Assembly: GCA_017443765.1 (NCBI GenBank)
Contig: JAFSYB010000084.1
Location: 1 to 40,526 of the forward strand
DNA: 40,526 nt
Direction of reading: 5' to 3'
Source: Muribaculaceae bacterium
GTDB lineage: Bacteria; Bacteroidota; Bacteroidia; Bacteroidales; Muribaculaceae
The position numbers were made by a program, and so were the translations under genes. Below are positions 29,778 to 37,432 of the stretch, one piece after another. Within the stretch, counting starts at the first letter, position 1; each line of letters opens with the position of its first letter. The notes beneath the pieces were generated by a model. The model made no database searches, was not told the DNA's origin, and saw nothing but the letters and a program-made list of their open reading frames with translations.

Positions 29778-31187
29778 ATGATGTCGCTGCCATTGGACTT
29801 CATTGCCGAGTTGCGAGGGTTGCTGCCCGATGAATGGCAAGCTCTTGCCAGCGCGCTCACCGACGCACAGGCCAGCGTGAGTGTGCGTGTGAACACGCGG
29901 CGCGGGGTGGCTGTGCCTGCCGCTGCGGCTCGCGTGCCGTGGTGCGAGGCAGGGTTTTATTGCCACGAGCGTCAGGCGTTTACTTTCGACCCCGACTTTC
30001 ACGCTGGTCGGTACTATGTGCAAGAGGCGGCCTCAATGTTTATTCACCGCGTGCTTCGCTCATTGCCTGTTGCTGCGCCTGTGTGCTACCTCGACTTGTG
30101 TGCTGCACCGGGCGGCAAAACCACTGCCGCCCTCGATGCCCTGCCCGGTGGCTCGCTGGTGGTGGCCAACGATGCGGTATTGTCGCGCGCTCGTGTGCTG
30201 CGCGACAACATCGTCAAGTGGGGCAATCCCAATGCCGTGGTCACCTGTGCACCGCCCAAGACATTCGGTAGCCTTGGCGCCTGCTTCGACATCATTGCTG
30301 CTGATGTGCCGTGCAGTGGCGAGGGCATGATGCGTAAGGATGCCGGTGCGGTGACCCAATGGTCGCCCGCGCTGGTGCGTGAGTGCGCCGTCCGCCAGCG
30401 AACCATCATCGACGATGTGTGGCCAGCCCTGCGGCCGGGGGGGTGGCTCATCTACAGCACTTGCTCCTTTAACCGCGAGGAAAACGAGCAAATGGTGGAG
30501 TATGTCATGGCTCAGTATGGTGCCGAGCCTGTGGCCGTGCCTGTTGATCAGGCGTGGAACATCATGCCCGCTATCGGCAGCGAGGCACCGTGCTATCGTT
30601 TCCTGCCGCATTGCACGCGCAGCGAGGGGCTGTTCATGGCCGTGCTGCGCAAGCCCGGCAACGCCGAGGGCGGTATGGGATGCTCGGCAAGGGCGGTGCG
30701 TGACACGGGCCGAAAGGCGAGTTTAACCGTCGTGCCGTCGCACGTGGGACGATGGATTAACCTCCCCGACAACTGCTTGCTGGCCGTGCGTGATGGTGCT
30801 GTGTTGTGCGTGCCCCGCAAGTGGGATATCATCGAGCGGCAGTTGCGAGGCACATGCATGGTGCTGCACACCGGAGTGACCCTTGGCGTGATGAAAAGGG
30901 AGTCGTTGATTCCCGACCACAGCCTTGCGTTGTCCACAGCGTTGCGTAGCGAAGCCTTTCCGCGTTGCGAGGTAGACTGCACAACAGCATTGGCCTATCT
31001 GCGCGGCGAGGCCATGGTGCTTGATGCACCGCGTGGCTACCTGCTCATCACACACCGCAATGCTTGTTTGGGTTGGGTCAATAATCTGGGCAACCGAGCC
31101 AACAACCTCTATCCCAAGTCGCTGCGCATTCTCAGTCAATATGCCCCGACCGTCCAGCCCATCGTGCTGGACACGCGATCCCAATAA
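29778..31187 (+). CDS. RsmF-like RNA m5C methyltransferase (NOL1/NOP2/Sun family)
   Basis: 469 aa from ATG 29778 (a second ATG follows directly). The SAM-binding motif YLDLCAAPGGKTTAAL, the motif IV ADVPCSGEGMMRK (Cys179) and motif VI IYSTCSFNREENE (catalytic Cys229) are complete. The C-terminal ~150 residues (RWINLPDNCLLAV, LRGEAMVLDAPRGYLLI, GWVNNLGNRANNLYP) are the PUA-like domain found in RsmF-type enzymes. It should methylate cytosine C5 in 16S rRNA or tRNA. It stands alone, with its own -7 box, and the 280 bases after it carry only a weak hairpin. Confidence 0.92.
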   Translation: MMSLPLDFIAELRGLLPDEWQALASALTDAQASVSVRVNTRRGVAVPAAAARVPWCEAGFYCHERQAFTFDPDFHAGRYYVQEAASMFIHRVLRSLPVAAPVCYLDLCAAPGGKTTAALDALPGGSLVVANDAVLSRARVLRDNIVKWGNPNAVVTCAPPKTFGSLGACFDIIAADVPCSGEGMMRKDAGAVTQWSPALVRECAVRQRTIIDDVWPALRPGGWLIYSTCSFNREENEQMVEYVMAQYGAEPVAVPVDQAWNIMPAIGSEAPCYRFLPHCTRSEGLFMAVLRKPGNAEGGMGCSARAVRDTGRKASLTVVPSHVGRWINLPDNCLLAVRDGAVLCVPRKWDIIERQLRGTCMVLHTGVTLGVMKRESLIPDHSLALSTALRSEAFPRCEVDCTTALAYLRGEAMVLDAPRGYLLITHRNACLGWVNNLGNRANNLYPKSLRILSQYAPTVQPIVLDTRSQ

Positions 31188-31329
31188 CAAGAAATCGCCG
31201 CAACGGCCTTTGCGCTGGGCAGGGGTGCGACGAAATCTGCCGGGCAGTCTGCCTCAATCCTGATTGGGCGATTCACATGACCCGCCTTGGTTTTCCCACC
31301 CGATGTTCCTCGGGTTGAGACGGCAAGCT

Positions 31330-31380
31330 GCAACACCCCACACCGCTGCGTTTGCTGTGAGTGATGTGGGGTGATGTTGC
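31330..31380 (-). terminator. Imperfect hairpin downstream of DUF3127 gene
   Basis: GCAACA-CCCCACA (31330-31342) pairs with TGTGGGG-TGA-TGTTGC (31365-31380) with one bulge. It lies 86 bases after the minus-strand stop at 31466. The rest of 31188-31465 shows no gene. Confidence 0.4.
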
Positions 31381-31465
31381 GAGGTCGCTGCTCGTTGTGC
31401 AGCAATGGTTGCCAGTTTTTGTCGCTTGGTGGCAATGGCGTCACCCAGGCTGGTTTGCAGCAGGG

Positions 31466-31903
31466 TCAGAATGGCAGGTCGTCCTCGGTGTCCTGTTGCG
31501 TGAAGTCGGTCGGATTAGGAGTCGGTGTCGTCACAGGACCTGCCGGGGGTGCGGGGGGTGCGCCTGGAATGGGGTCAGCCGGACCGGGGCCGTAGGGTGC
31601 GGCGGGCTGCATTGGCTGTGCCGCTGCCGGATCAAACGGCTCGGCTTTCCAGCCACGTATGTCGGTGTACCAGCGGCCTTGGTACTCACGGCTCTCGATG
31701 TCGTAGCTTAACGTGATGGTGGCACCCACGGCGCAGATGGCATCATACTGGTTGATGCGCTCGCCAAAGAAGTCGAAAGCCACTTTCTTGGGATATGCGT
31801 CCAGCGTTTCGAGCACATAAACCTGTTTGCTCCAGGCGTTTCCAGCCCGCGATGTGCCTTGCTGAAGCGGAAGCTTCTGTATGATTTTACCTTGTATTTC
31901 CAT
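31466..31903 (-). CDS. DUF3127 OB-fold-like protein with SSB-type acidic tip
   Basis: 145 aa. Residues ~1-90 (MEIQGKIIQKLPLQQG, WSKQVYVLETLDAYPKKVAF, DFFGERINQY, ITLSYDIESREYQGRWY) match DUF3127, a Bacteroidetes family with an OB-fold-like arrangement. A Pro/Ala/Gly-rich linker (~95-130) leads to the C-terminus TEDDLPF, almost the DDDIPF tip by which SSB recruits repair and replication proteins. Together this suggests a single-strand nucleic-acid-binding protein that shares SSB partners. It is transcribed divergently from the RluA gene from its own promoter (31942-31972). DNA binding has not been shown by anything in the sequence itself. Confidence 0.85.
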   Translation of the reverse strand: MEIQGKIIQKLPLQQGTSRAGNAWSKQVYVLETLDAYPKKVAFDFFGERINQYDAICAVGATITLSYDIESREYQGRWYTDIRGWKAEPFDPAAAQPMQPAAPYGPGPADPIPGAPPAPPAGPVTTPTPNPTDFTQQDTEDDLPF

Positions 31904-31941
31904 TTTTCTTGTGTTGATTTGGGAGTTAATAATTCAAAGTG

Positions 31942-31972
31942 CAAAATTACACAATATCTGAAAAATGGCAAA
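31942..31972 (-). promoter_or_regulatory. Promoter of the DUF3127 gene
   Basis: Minus strand TTTG (31972-31969), 19 bases, TAATTTTG (31949-31942), 38 bases ahead of the start codon. Confidence 0.72.
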
Positions 31973-32009
31973 ATATTTTTTGCATTGTTATCTAACTTTG
32001 CGACGTGCA

Positions 32010-32039
32010 TTGTCAAATCGTTTTTTATTGCTAATTTTG
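32010..32039 (+). promoter_or_regulatory. Promoter of the RluA-like gene
   Basis: TTG at 32010-32012, 19 bases, TAATTTTG at 32032-32039, 24 bases before ATG 32064. A further TAACTTTG at 31993-32000 could be an alternative -7 box. Confidence 0.62.
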
Positions 32040-32063
32040 CAAGTCCGCGAAGGGCATAGACTG

Positions 32064-33746
32064 ATGATTGAATCAAGTTCCACTCAACCATGTGTGCATC
32101 GGTTTGAAACCGATGTGAGTGCCATCGAGCTGCCGCGCCAGTTCACATGGCCGTTCCACTATGTGCCCCATCAGTTGAGCCGCATAGCAGTTGGCGAGGT
32201 GCTGAGCCACGTGGATGCTGTCGCGGCCTGGGCCGATGAGCTGCGTCGGGGCAAGATGCTTGGCGTGCTGGTGGTTGCCTTGCCCGATGATTCGCTCGCC
32301 TATTTGACTGCTTATTCGGGTACGCTTGCTGGGCGCAACAACCATCGCTGGTTTGTGCCGCCTGTTTATGACTTGCTCCACCCCGATGGTGAGTACCGCC
32401 GTGGTGAGCGTGAAATCACCCGCCTTAATCACCGTATAGCCGAGCTGGAGCAAATGCCCGAGCGCGCTGCTTTGGCTCAAGAACGCCATCAGTGTGTTGC
32501 CCGTCAGCAGCACGAGGTGGAGCGTATGAGAGCGGTGATGGAGCAATCGCGCACGCAACGTCATGCCTTGCGAGAAAAGGGACAGCTCACTGCAGCCGAG
32601 CAGCAGGCACTGCTCACCGAAAGCCAGCACCAGCGGGCCGAGCTCAAGCGTCTGCGTCGCCGCCACGCCAGCGAGTTGGCCCAGCTCGATGGCAGCCTTG
32701 CCGCTCTCGACAGCGAAATGCAAGCGCTCAAAGTTGAGCGGCGCCAACGCAGCGAGGCATTGCAGCAGCGGCTTTTCGACCTGTATATCCTGCTCAATGC
32801 ACGTGGTGAGCGACAAACGCTTGCACAGGCCTTTGCCGAATTTGCCCTGCGCGAACACCAGCCCCATCGCGCCGTTCCGCCTGGCGGGGCGGGGGAGTGC
32901 TGCGCACCCAAGCTGCTGCAATTCGCTTATCTCAATCACCTGCGGCCGCTGTGCATGGCCGAGTTCTGGTATGGCGCGTCGCCGGCTGGCGAGGTGCGAC
33001 ACCATGGCCACTATTACCCCGCTTGCCGCAGCAAGTGCCTGCCCATCTTGTCCTTTATGCTGCAAGGCCTCGATGTGGAGCCGAATGTGCTGGCCAGCAA
33101 ATCGCTCACCGACCTTGTCGAGGTGCATGACGACCGCTGGCTCACTGTGGTGGTGAAACCTGCCGGAATGCTCTCCGAGCCGGGGAAGCTTACCGCCGAT
33201 TCGGCGCTTACACGTTTCAAAGCCCGTCATCACGAAGCCACCGGGCCAGTACTGGTGCACCGCCTCGACCAGGAAACATCGGGCTTGCTTGTGTTTGCCA
33301 AGGACAAGGCAACGCACAAAGAGTTGCAACGGCAGTTTGCCGAGCATGAGGTGCGCAAGGAGTATGTGGCTCTGCTTGACGGGGTGGTGGGTATCGATGG
33401 CGGAATCATCGACCTGCCCATTCGGCCCAATGCCGACGACCGGCCGCGGCAGGTGGTGGATTATGAGCGTGGCAAGCGGGCTGTGACCTCGTACCAAGTG
33501 CTTGAACGCCTTGCCAATGGGCGCACGCTGGTGTGTTTCGTGCCGCACACCGGGCGCACTCACCAGTTGCGCGTGCACGCCTCACACCCGCAGGGATTGG
33601 GTTGCCCCATCGTGGGGGATATGCTTTACGGCACGGCCGATGTGCGCCTCATGCTGCACGCCGCCCGCATCACCATCGTCCACCCCGCCACTGGACAAAC
33701 GCTCACGGTGGAAAGCCCTTGCCCAGCCGAGTTCGGGGTGACTTAG
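32064..33746 (+). CDS. RluA-family pseudouridine synthase with long coiled-coil insert
   Basis: 560 aa from ATG 32064; the frame is open upstream through the promoter, so that part is excluded. Residues ~360-555 are the catalytic domain: VVVKPAGMLSEPGK, VLVHRLDQETSGLLVFAKD (catalytic Asp402), RKEYVALLDG, VPHTGRTHQLRVHASH and GCPIVGDMLYG. Ahead of it are an N-terminal domain (~1-110) and about 130 residues of charged, helical coiled coil (~112-240). The usual short RluA is near 220 residues and has no such extension; related long forms occur in Bacteroidetes and some gammaproteobacteria. It converts specific uridines in rRNA or tRNA. Its stop overlaps that of the convergent permease. Confidence 0.9.
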   Translation: MIESSSTQPCVHRFETDVSAIELPRQFTWPFHYVPHQLSRIAVGEVLSHVDAVAAWADELRRGKMLGVLVVALPDDSLAYLTAYSGTLAGRNNHRWFVPPVYDLLHPDGEYRRGEREITRLNHRIAELEQMPERAALAQERHQCVARQQHEVERMRAVMEQSRTQRHALREKGQLTAAEQQALLTESQHQRAELKRLRRRHASELAQLDGSLAALDSEMQALKVERRQRSEALQQRLFDLYILLNARGERQTLAQAFAEFALREHQPHRAVPPGGAGECCAPKLLQFAYLNHLRPLCMAEFWYGASPAGEVRHHGHYYPACRSKCLPILSFMLQGLDVEPNVLASKSLTDLVEVHDDRWLTVVVKPAGMLSEPGKLTADSALTRFKARHHEATGPVLVHRLDQETSGLLVFAKDKATHKELQRQFAEHEVRKEYVALLDGVVGIDGGIIDLPIRPNADDRPRQVVDYERGKRAVTSYQVLERLANGRTLVCFVPHTGRTHQLRVHASHPQGLGCPIVGDMLYGTADVRLMLHAARITIVHPATGQTLTVESPCPAEFGVT

Positions 33747-34894
33747 CCTTCACCTTGTGGGCTGGAAACAGGAAGTGCTTTCTTCGGCTTTTTCTGTTTG
33801 GCGCCGATGGGGTCGTAGGGCACATGGAGGACGTACTCGCAGTAGTAACTGAAGATGAGCGTGGTGAGCGGCAGGGCGATAATCAGGCCGATAAAGCCCA
33901 GCACGTAGGCCCACAGCGAGAGCGACAGGAACACGATGGCCGGGTTCAGCCCCATGGCCGACTTCATAATCAGCGGAATGAGCACCATGTCCTGGATAAG
34001 CTGGCACAGGCAGTAGGCACCGATGGTCCAGCCGAAAAGCACCCAGAAGCTGCCGCCAGTGGCTACCGACGCCACCAGGCACAGGAACATTGCCACCGGA
34101 ATGGAAATGAGCTGGAGGTAGGGTACCATGTTCAGCACGCCGATAGCCAGACCGAACACGATGGCCAGTGGCAAACCGATGATGTAGAACTCGATGGCAA
34201 AAATCACCCCCACGCATAACGACACCAGCGCCTGGCTGCGGAAGTAACGGCTCATGGTGTGCTGCACATCGGTGAACACCTTGAATGCCGTGCGGCGGTA
34301 TTTCTTGGGTACGGCACCCTTGAAACCCCGGCTGAGCTTGTCGAAGTCGAGCATCACAAAGAACATATACAGCAATACGATGAGCCACGAGGCGATGTTG
34401 AGCACAACGCTCAGCGTGCCACCCACAAACGACCACGTTCCCGTGGCCACTTGGTTGATGAGTTTCATCCATTGCTCCTTGCTCAACAGGGTGTAGAGTT
34501 GCTGCACATCTACGTATTGCCTGATGTAGTCGTGCACGGCGGCAGGAATCAGCGGCACCGAGAACGACGACTTGGCATACTTGGTAAGCATCCGAGCCAT
34601 GTCGGTCACCTCGTCGATGAGGTAGGGGATAAGCAGCCAAAGTATCAGCCAAATCACCCCCACCACGGCTACAAGCGTGAGCACCACCGAGGCCGCGCGG
34701 TTCTTCACCCGCAAGCGGTGCTGAAAGAAATTCACCACGGGATCCAAAATATAGGCCAAGACAAAGCCAATCACAAACGGCAGCAGCACGGGCGACAGGT
34801 AGTTGATTGCATAGATGGCTGCAGCCACGCTCGCTATCGTGATAACAAGCCGAACCACGCGATCCAAGTCGTATTTCTTCACTGTTGTTTCCAT
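33743..34894 (-). CDS. AI-2E family transporter (PerM/UPF0118)
   Basis: 383 aa from ATG 34894 (METTVKKYDLDRVVRL); the open frame extends upstream through the promoter and is excluded there. Eight or so membrane helices are visible: IYAINYLSPVLLPFVIGFVL early, VVLTLVAVVGVIWLILWLL, then a long soluble loop (~100-180) and the C-terminal helices with GVLNMVPYLQLISIP and GLNPAIVFLSLSLWAYV. The family includes putative exporters of autoinducer-2 and Na+/H+ antiporters; many members have unproved substrates. Its stop codon and that of the RluA gene overlap by three bases on opposite strands. Confidence 0.9.
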   Translation of the reverse strand: METTVKKYDLDRVVRLVITIASVAAAIYAINYLSPVLLPFVIGFVLAYILDPVVNFFQHRLRVKNRAASVVLTLVAVVGVIWLILWLLIPYLIDEVTDMARMLTKYAKSSFSVPLIPAAVHDYIRQYVDVQQLYTLLSKEQWMKLINQVATGTWSFVGGTLSVVLNIASWLIVLLYMFFVMLDFDKLSRGFKGAVPKKYRRTAFKVFTDVQHTMSRYFRSQALVSLCVGVIFAIEFYIIGLPLAIVFGLAIGVLNMVPYLQLISIPVAMFLCLVASVATGGSFWVLFGWTIGAYCLCQLIQDMVLIPLIMKSAMGLNPAIVFLSLSLWAYVLGFIGLIIALPLTTLIFSYYCEYVLHVPYDPIGAKQKKPKKALPVSSPQGEG

Positions 34895-34914
34895 ATCACA
34901 AACAATTTTTGCCG

Positions 34915-34922
34915 CAAAGATA
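34915..34922 (-). promoter_or_regulatory. -7 box for the AI-2E-family gene
   Basis: Minus strand TATCTTTG, 20 bases before ATG 34894. No good -33 box at standard spacing. Confidence 0.55.
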
Positions 34923-35191
34923 AAGCAAAAATCCGCACCAAGCCATTTTTTTGTTGAAAAAAAGATTTCGCAGTCCGCATAGCTCCCCCATACCGATGAG
35001 CTGATTACTTGCAAATAAATGAGCGGTCTGAGAAAAAAAGCGTAATTTTGCGTTTCCAAGTGCAACCTTCTGACCCGCTTGTTGCGTCTAATTCACAAAA
35101 ACCAAAGCGAAGGTGTTGAGAAAAAAGACTGCTTTGCCCGTGATGCGGCATTGCGATAGTTGAACGTTGTAAATGATTAAAAACAAACGAT
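34923..35191. other. Intergenic region with possible promoter of the sigma operon
   Basis: TAATTTTG at 35043-35050 could be the -7 box of the plus-strand operon, giving a long leader of about 140 bases before ATG 35192. No -33 box is obvious and no gene is seen. Confidence 0.45.
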
Positions 35192-35962
35192 ATGAAAAAG
35201 CTTTTATTCACTTTGTTGCTGGCGATAATAGCCTTTGTACCGGTACAGGCCGAGTGCAGCGTTGTCACCCATGGCGACACAACGATGGTTGTTGAGGATG
35301 CCGATACGGTGTATGTGGTGGGATTGAACGCATTGGGGAGCCGCATAACGGCACTCCTCAACGACACGTTGGTCGATGTGCGAAACTTCGACACCGTTGA
35401 GCATGATGAGATGGCAACTGCCGAGCGCATCAGCAGTGCGTGGTCAAAGACTTTAGCTGGTATTGTAGCCATCATCACCGCAGGTGTCATCGTTATTGTC
35501 GTTTTTTCGCTGTTGTTTCGTTACTTGAATCGCCGACGCAAATACATGATGGTGGAGAAAGCCATCGAGAACAATTACCCGCTGCCAAGCTATATATTCG
35601 GTGGGGTGCGTGAAACGGTGCGCACTGTGTATGTGGGTGCTTCGGTGCCTGTGGCTCAGGCAACGCCCCCACCGTTACCGGCTGAAGCCGGGGCTGGCGG
35701 CGCAAACGCTGAGAATGTGCCTGCCGCCCAACCGGCAAGTGCGCCGCAGCAAGTGCGCGGACGCATCAATTGGATAGCACTTAAGGGGGGCTTCACGCTT
35801 GCTGCTGTGGGATTCGGCGCTTTCCTTTTCTTTGCCATTGCCGGTGCCGAGCCCTTGGCCGGGGCTTGTACGGTGCTTATCTTGCTGGGATTGGGTAAGA
35901 TGTGGATTGCCTACCAAGATCAGAAAGCCTTTCTTGAGGAATCAGGAATGCACAATGGTTGA
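35192..35962 (+). CDS. DUF6249-type membrane protein
   Basis: 256 aa. A signal peptide or first helix (MKKLLFTLLLAIIAFVPVQA) is followed by a ~65-residue exported segment, a membrane helix (TLAGIVAIITAGVIVIVVFS), a cytoplasmic basic stretch LNRRRKYMMVEKAIEN with NYPLP, a Pro/Ala-rich linker (~150-185) and two C-terminal helices (~195-240). The KYMMVEKAIENNYPLP block is characteristic of DUF6249. It is the first gene of a set with an ECF sigma factor and a small membrane protein, a combination common in Bacteroidales, so it probably takes part in envelope-stress signalling. No enzyme motif is seen. Confidence 0.78.
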   Translation: MKKLLFTLLLAIIAFVPVQAECSVVTHGDTTMVVEDADTVYVVGLNALGSRITALLNDTLVDVRNFDTVEHDEMATAERISSAWSKTLAGIVAIITAGVIVIVVFSLLFRYLNRRRKYMMVEKAIENNYPLPSYIFGGVRETVRTVYVGASVPVAQATPPPLPAEAGAGGANAENVPAAQPASAPQQVRGRINWIALKGGFTLAAVGFGAFLFFAIAGAEPLAGACTVLILLGLGKMWIAYQDQKAFLEESGMHNG

Positions 35963-36006
35963 TGCGTAAAGGCATTGTGTGACATCCATCTTGCTTATTG
36001 AATCGA

Positions 36007-36534
36007 ATGAAAAAGCTCGACGAACTGGCACTGATTACTCGCTGTGTGCTTGCCGATGACCGGCAGGCATTCGGCCAGCTTGTCGATGCTTACCAGGGGC
36101 GTGTGCGCCGTTTCCTGCTTAACCTCACAATGGGTGATGCAGCCTTGAGCGACGACTTGGCACAAGAGACGTTTATCAAGGCCTACGTGGGGTTGCGCGG
36201 CTTTAAAGGTGTGGCGAGTTTCTCCACCTGGCTTTACCGCATTGCCTATAATGAGTTTTGCTCCCACGTGCGTGGCAGGCATGAGCAGGCCATGGAACGC
36301 ATACCCGCTGATTCGCTGGGCGTTAATGACGACCACTCGATTGATGCCTCGCTCACGGTGCAAGAGGCTTTGTGTCATTTGGGCATAGCCGAGCGCACTG
36401 CCGTCATGTTGTTCTATTTGGAGGATCGCCCAATCAAGCAGGTGGCTCGAATTATGCAGCTGCCCGAAGGCACGGTCAAGAGCCATCTGCACCGAGCAAA
36501 GCAGCGATTGCGACAGTTCCTGGATAATTACTAA
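36007..36534 (+). CDS. ECF-type RNA polymerase sigma factor
   Basis: 175 aa from ATG 36007. Region 2 is visible around DRQAFGQLVDAYQGRVRRFL, DDLAQETFIKAYVGL and FSTWLYRIAYNEFCSHVR, region 4 around RTAVMLFYLEDRPIKQVARI and LPEGTVKSHLHRAKQRLR. There is no region 1.1 or 3, as expected for ECF factors. It directs RNA polymerase to a small regulon, probably in response to an envelope signal. Between it and DUF6249 are 44 bases, and the small membrane protein follows after 33 bases. Which promoters it reads cannot be told from the window. Confidence 0.93.
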   Translation: MKKLDELALITRCVLADDRQAFGQLVDAYQGRVRRFLLNLTMGDAALSDDLAQETFIKAYVGLRGFKGVASFSTWLYRIAYNEFCSHVRGRHEQAMERIPADSLGVNDDHSIDASLTVQEALCHLGIAERTAVMLFYLEDRPIKQVARIMQLPEGTVKSHLHRAKQRLRQFLDNY

Positions 36535-36567
36535 TGCAACCAATCACTCTTAATCATATATATAACA

Positions 36568-36879
36568 ATGAAACGCAGTCAAGAAGATAGCCAAATTGTT
36601 CGATTGCTTAAGGAGCAGAGCAGGCCAGTTAGCGAAAACCCATGGTTCACGCCTCGTGTGCTGAACCGTTTGCCAAAGAGCCCTCGTTCCACGCGTTGGG
36701 TGTGGGCGTTGATCTGTCTGGTGGCGGGTGTGTTGTGCTTGGGTTGCTGGTTGTGGCTGTTACGCGGGCAAGATGTCACAGTGTTTACGATTCGTGATCT
36801 TTACCATTTTATCATCATGTCGGCCATTACGCTGGCTGTGCTGTGGCAAGGCATCGTTGTTGCATTGCCACGTGATTGA
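36568..36879 (+). CDS. Small two-helix membrane protein, candidate anti-sigma factor
   Basis: 103 aa. The first ~45 residues are polar and cytoplasmic (KRSQEDSQIVRLLKEQSRPV, ENPWFTPRVLNRLP), followed by two membrane helices (WVWALICLVAGVLCLGCWLW and FIIMSAITLAVLWQGIVVAL). The NPWFTPRVLNRLP stretch recurs in small proteins encoded beside ECF sigma factors in Bacteroidales. No zinc-binding anti-sigma motif (HxxxCxxC) is present. Position directly after the sigma gene, cytoplasmic N-terminus and membrane anchor suggest an anti-sigma factor, but this is inference from context. Confidence 0.72.
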   Translation: MKRSQEDSQIVRLLKEQSRPVSENPWFTPRVLNRLPKSPRSTRWVWALICLVAGVLCLGCWLWLLRGQDVTVFTIRDLYHFIIMSAITLAVLWQGIVVALPRD

Positions 36880-36939
36880 ATACACAACGCAAAGACATCA
36901 AAGTGTTCCTATATCATTGAATATGATTCACAATCTTTC

Positions 36940-37315
36940 GGAACACCCGCAAAACCGTGTGTTTTGCAGATACTATCTTGTTCAAAGATTCCCCTGATGC
37001 CTCGAAGAGGCACGCCGTGCCGTAGGTCCGACATCATGTTAAAGACCATCGTGGCCGGGTATACCGCGACACGATTGAGCACTCGAATTCCGAGTGAAAC
37101 GACCACAGGCTCACGTGACACCGACACCGCTGAAGTTCCTCTTCGAGGCACGACGATGGTGACTGCCCGGTGACCAAGCTGAGCGCCTCGTCGAGGCTCG
37201 CAGCTTGGTCTTTAACATAGTGCCGGGTCTTCGACCCGCCCGACCTCTTCGAGGTCTTTGCCCGTCTATCACACTACCGAGCCGACACAGAAACACACGG
37301 TTTTGCAGGTGTCCC
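36940..37315 (-). repeat. Palindrome-rich dispersed repeat, copy 2 (inverted)
   Basis: The reverse complement of this 376-base stretch matches 6312-6686 almost base for base, including both ends (GGGACACCTGC and GTGTTCC) and the internal palindromes. The main difference is one hairpin (37168-37210), whose arms differ from copy 1. The copy starts 60 bases after the small membrane protein gene. Sharp loss of similarity outside the ends shows the borders of the unit. Confidence 0.88.
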
Positions 37316-37367
37316 TAATTTATCCAAACCATTCGTCGCATTTTTGCAATTCACAGAACCCACCTAT

Positions 37368-37409
37368 AACTTGGGGTGCAGCGAGTTGTAGGACGCCGCA
37401 CCCCAAGTT
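37368..37409 (-). terminator. Terminator of the OPT transporter gene
   Basis: Perfect 12-base arms, AACTTGGGGTGC (37368-37379) and its complement (37398-37409), 23 bases past the minus-strand stop at 37433. Confidence 0.75.
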
Positions 37410-37432
37410 TGTTCTCTAATCGTGCGTGGATA

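Noticed and set aside
32073..33578. 501-codon minus-strand frame opposite the RluA gene
   Set aside because: Antisense shadow without recognisable domains.
33743..33746. Overlapping stop codons of convergent genes as a regulatory feature
   Set aside because: Overlapping convergent stops are common in compact genomes; nothing else suggests function.
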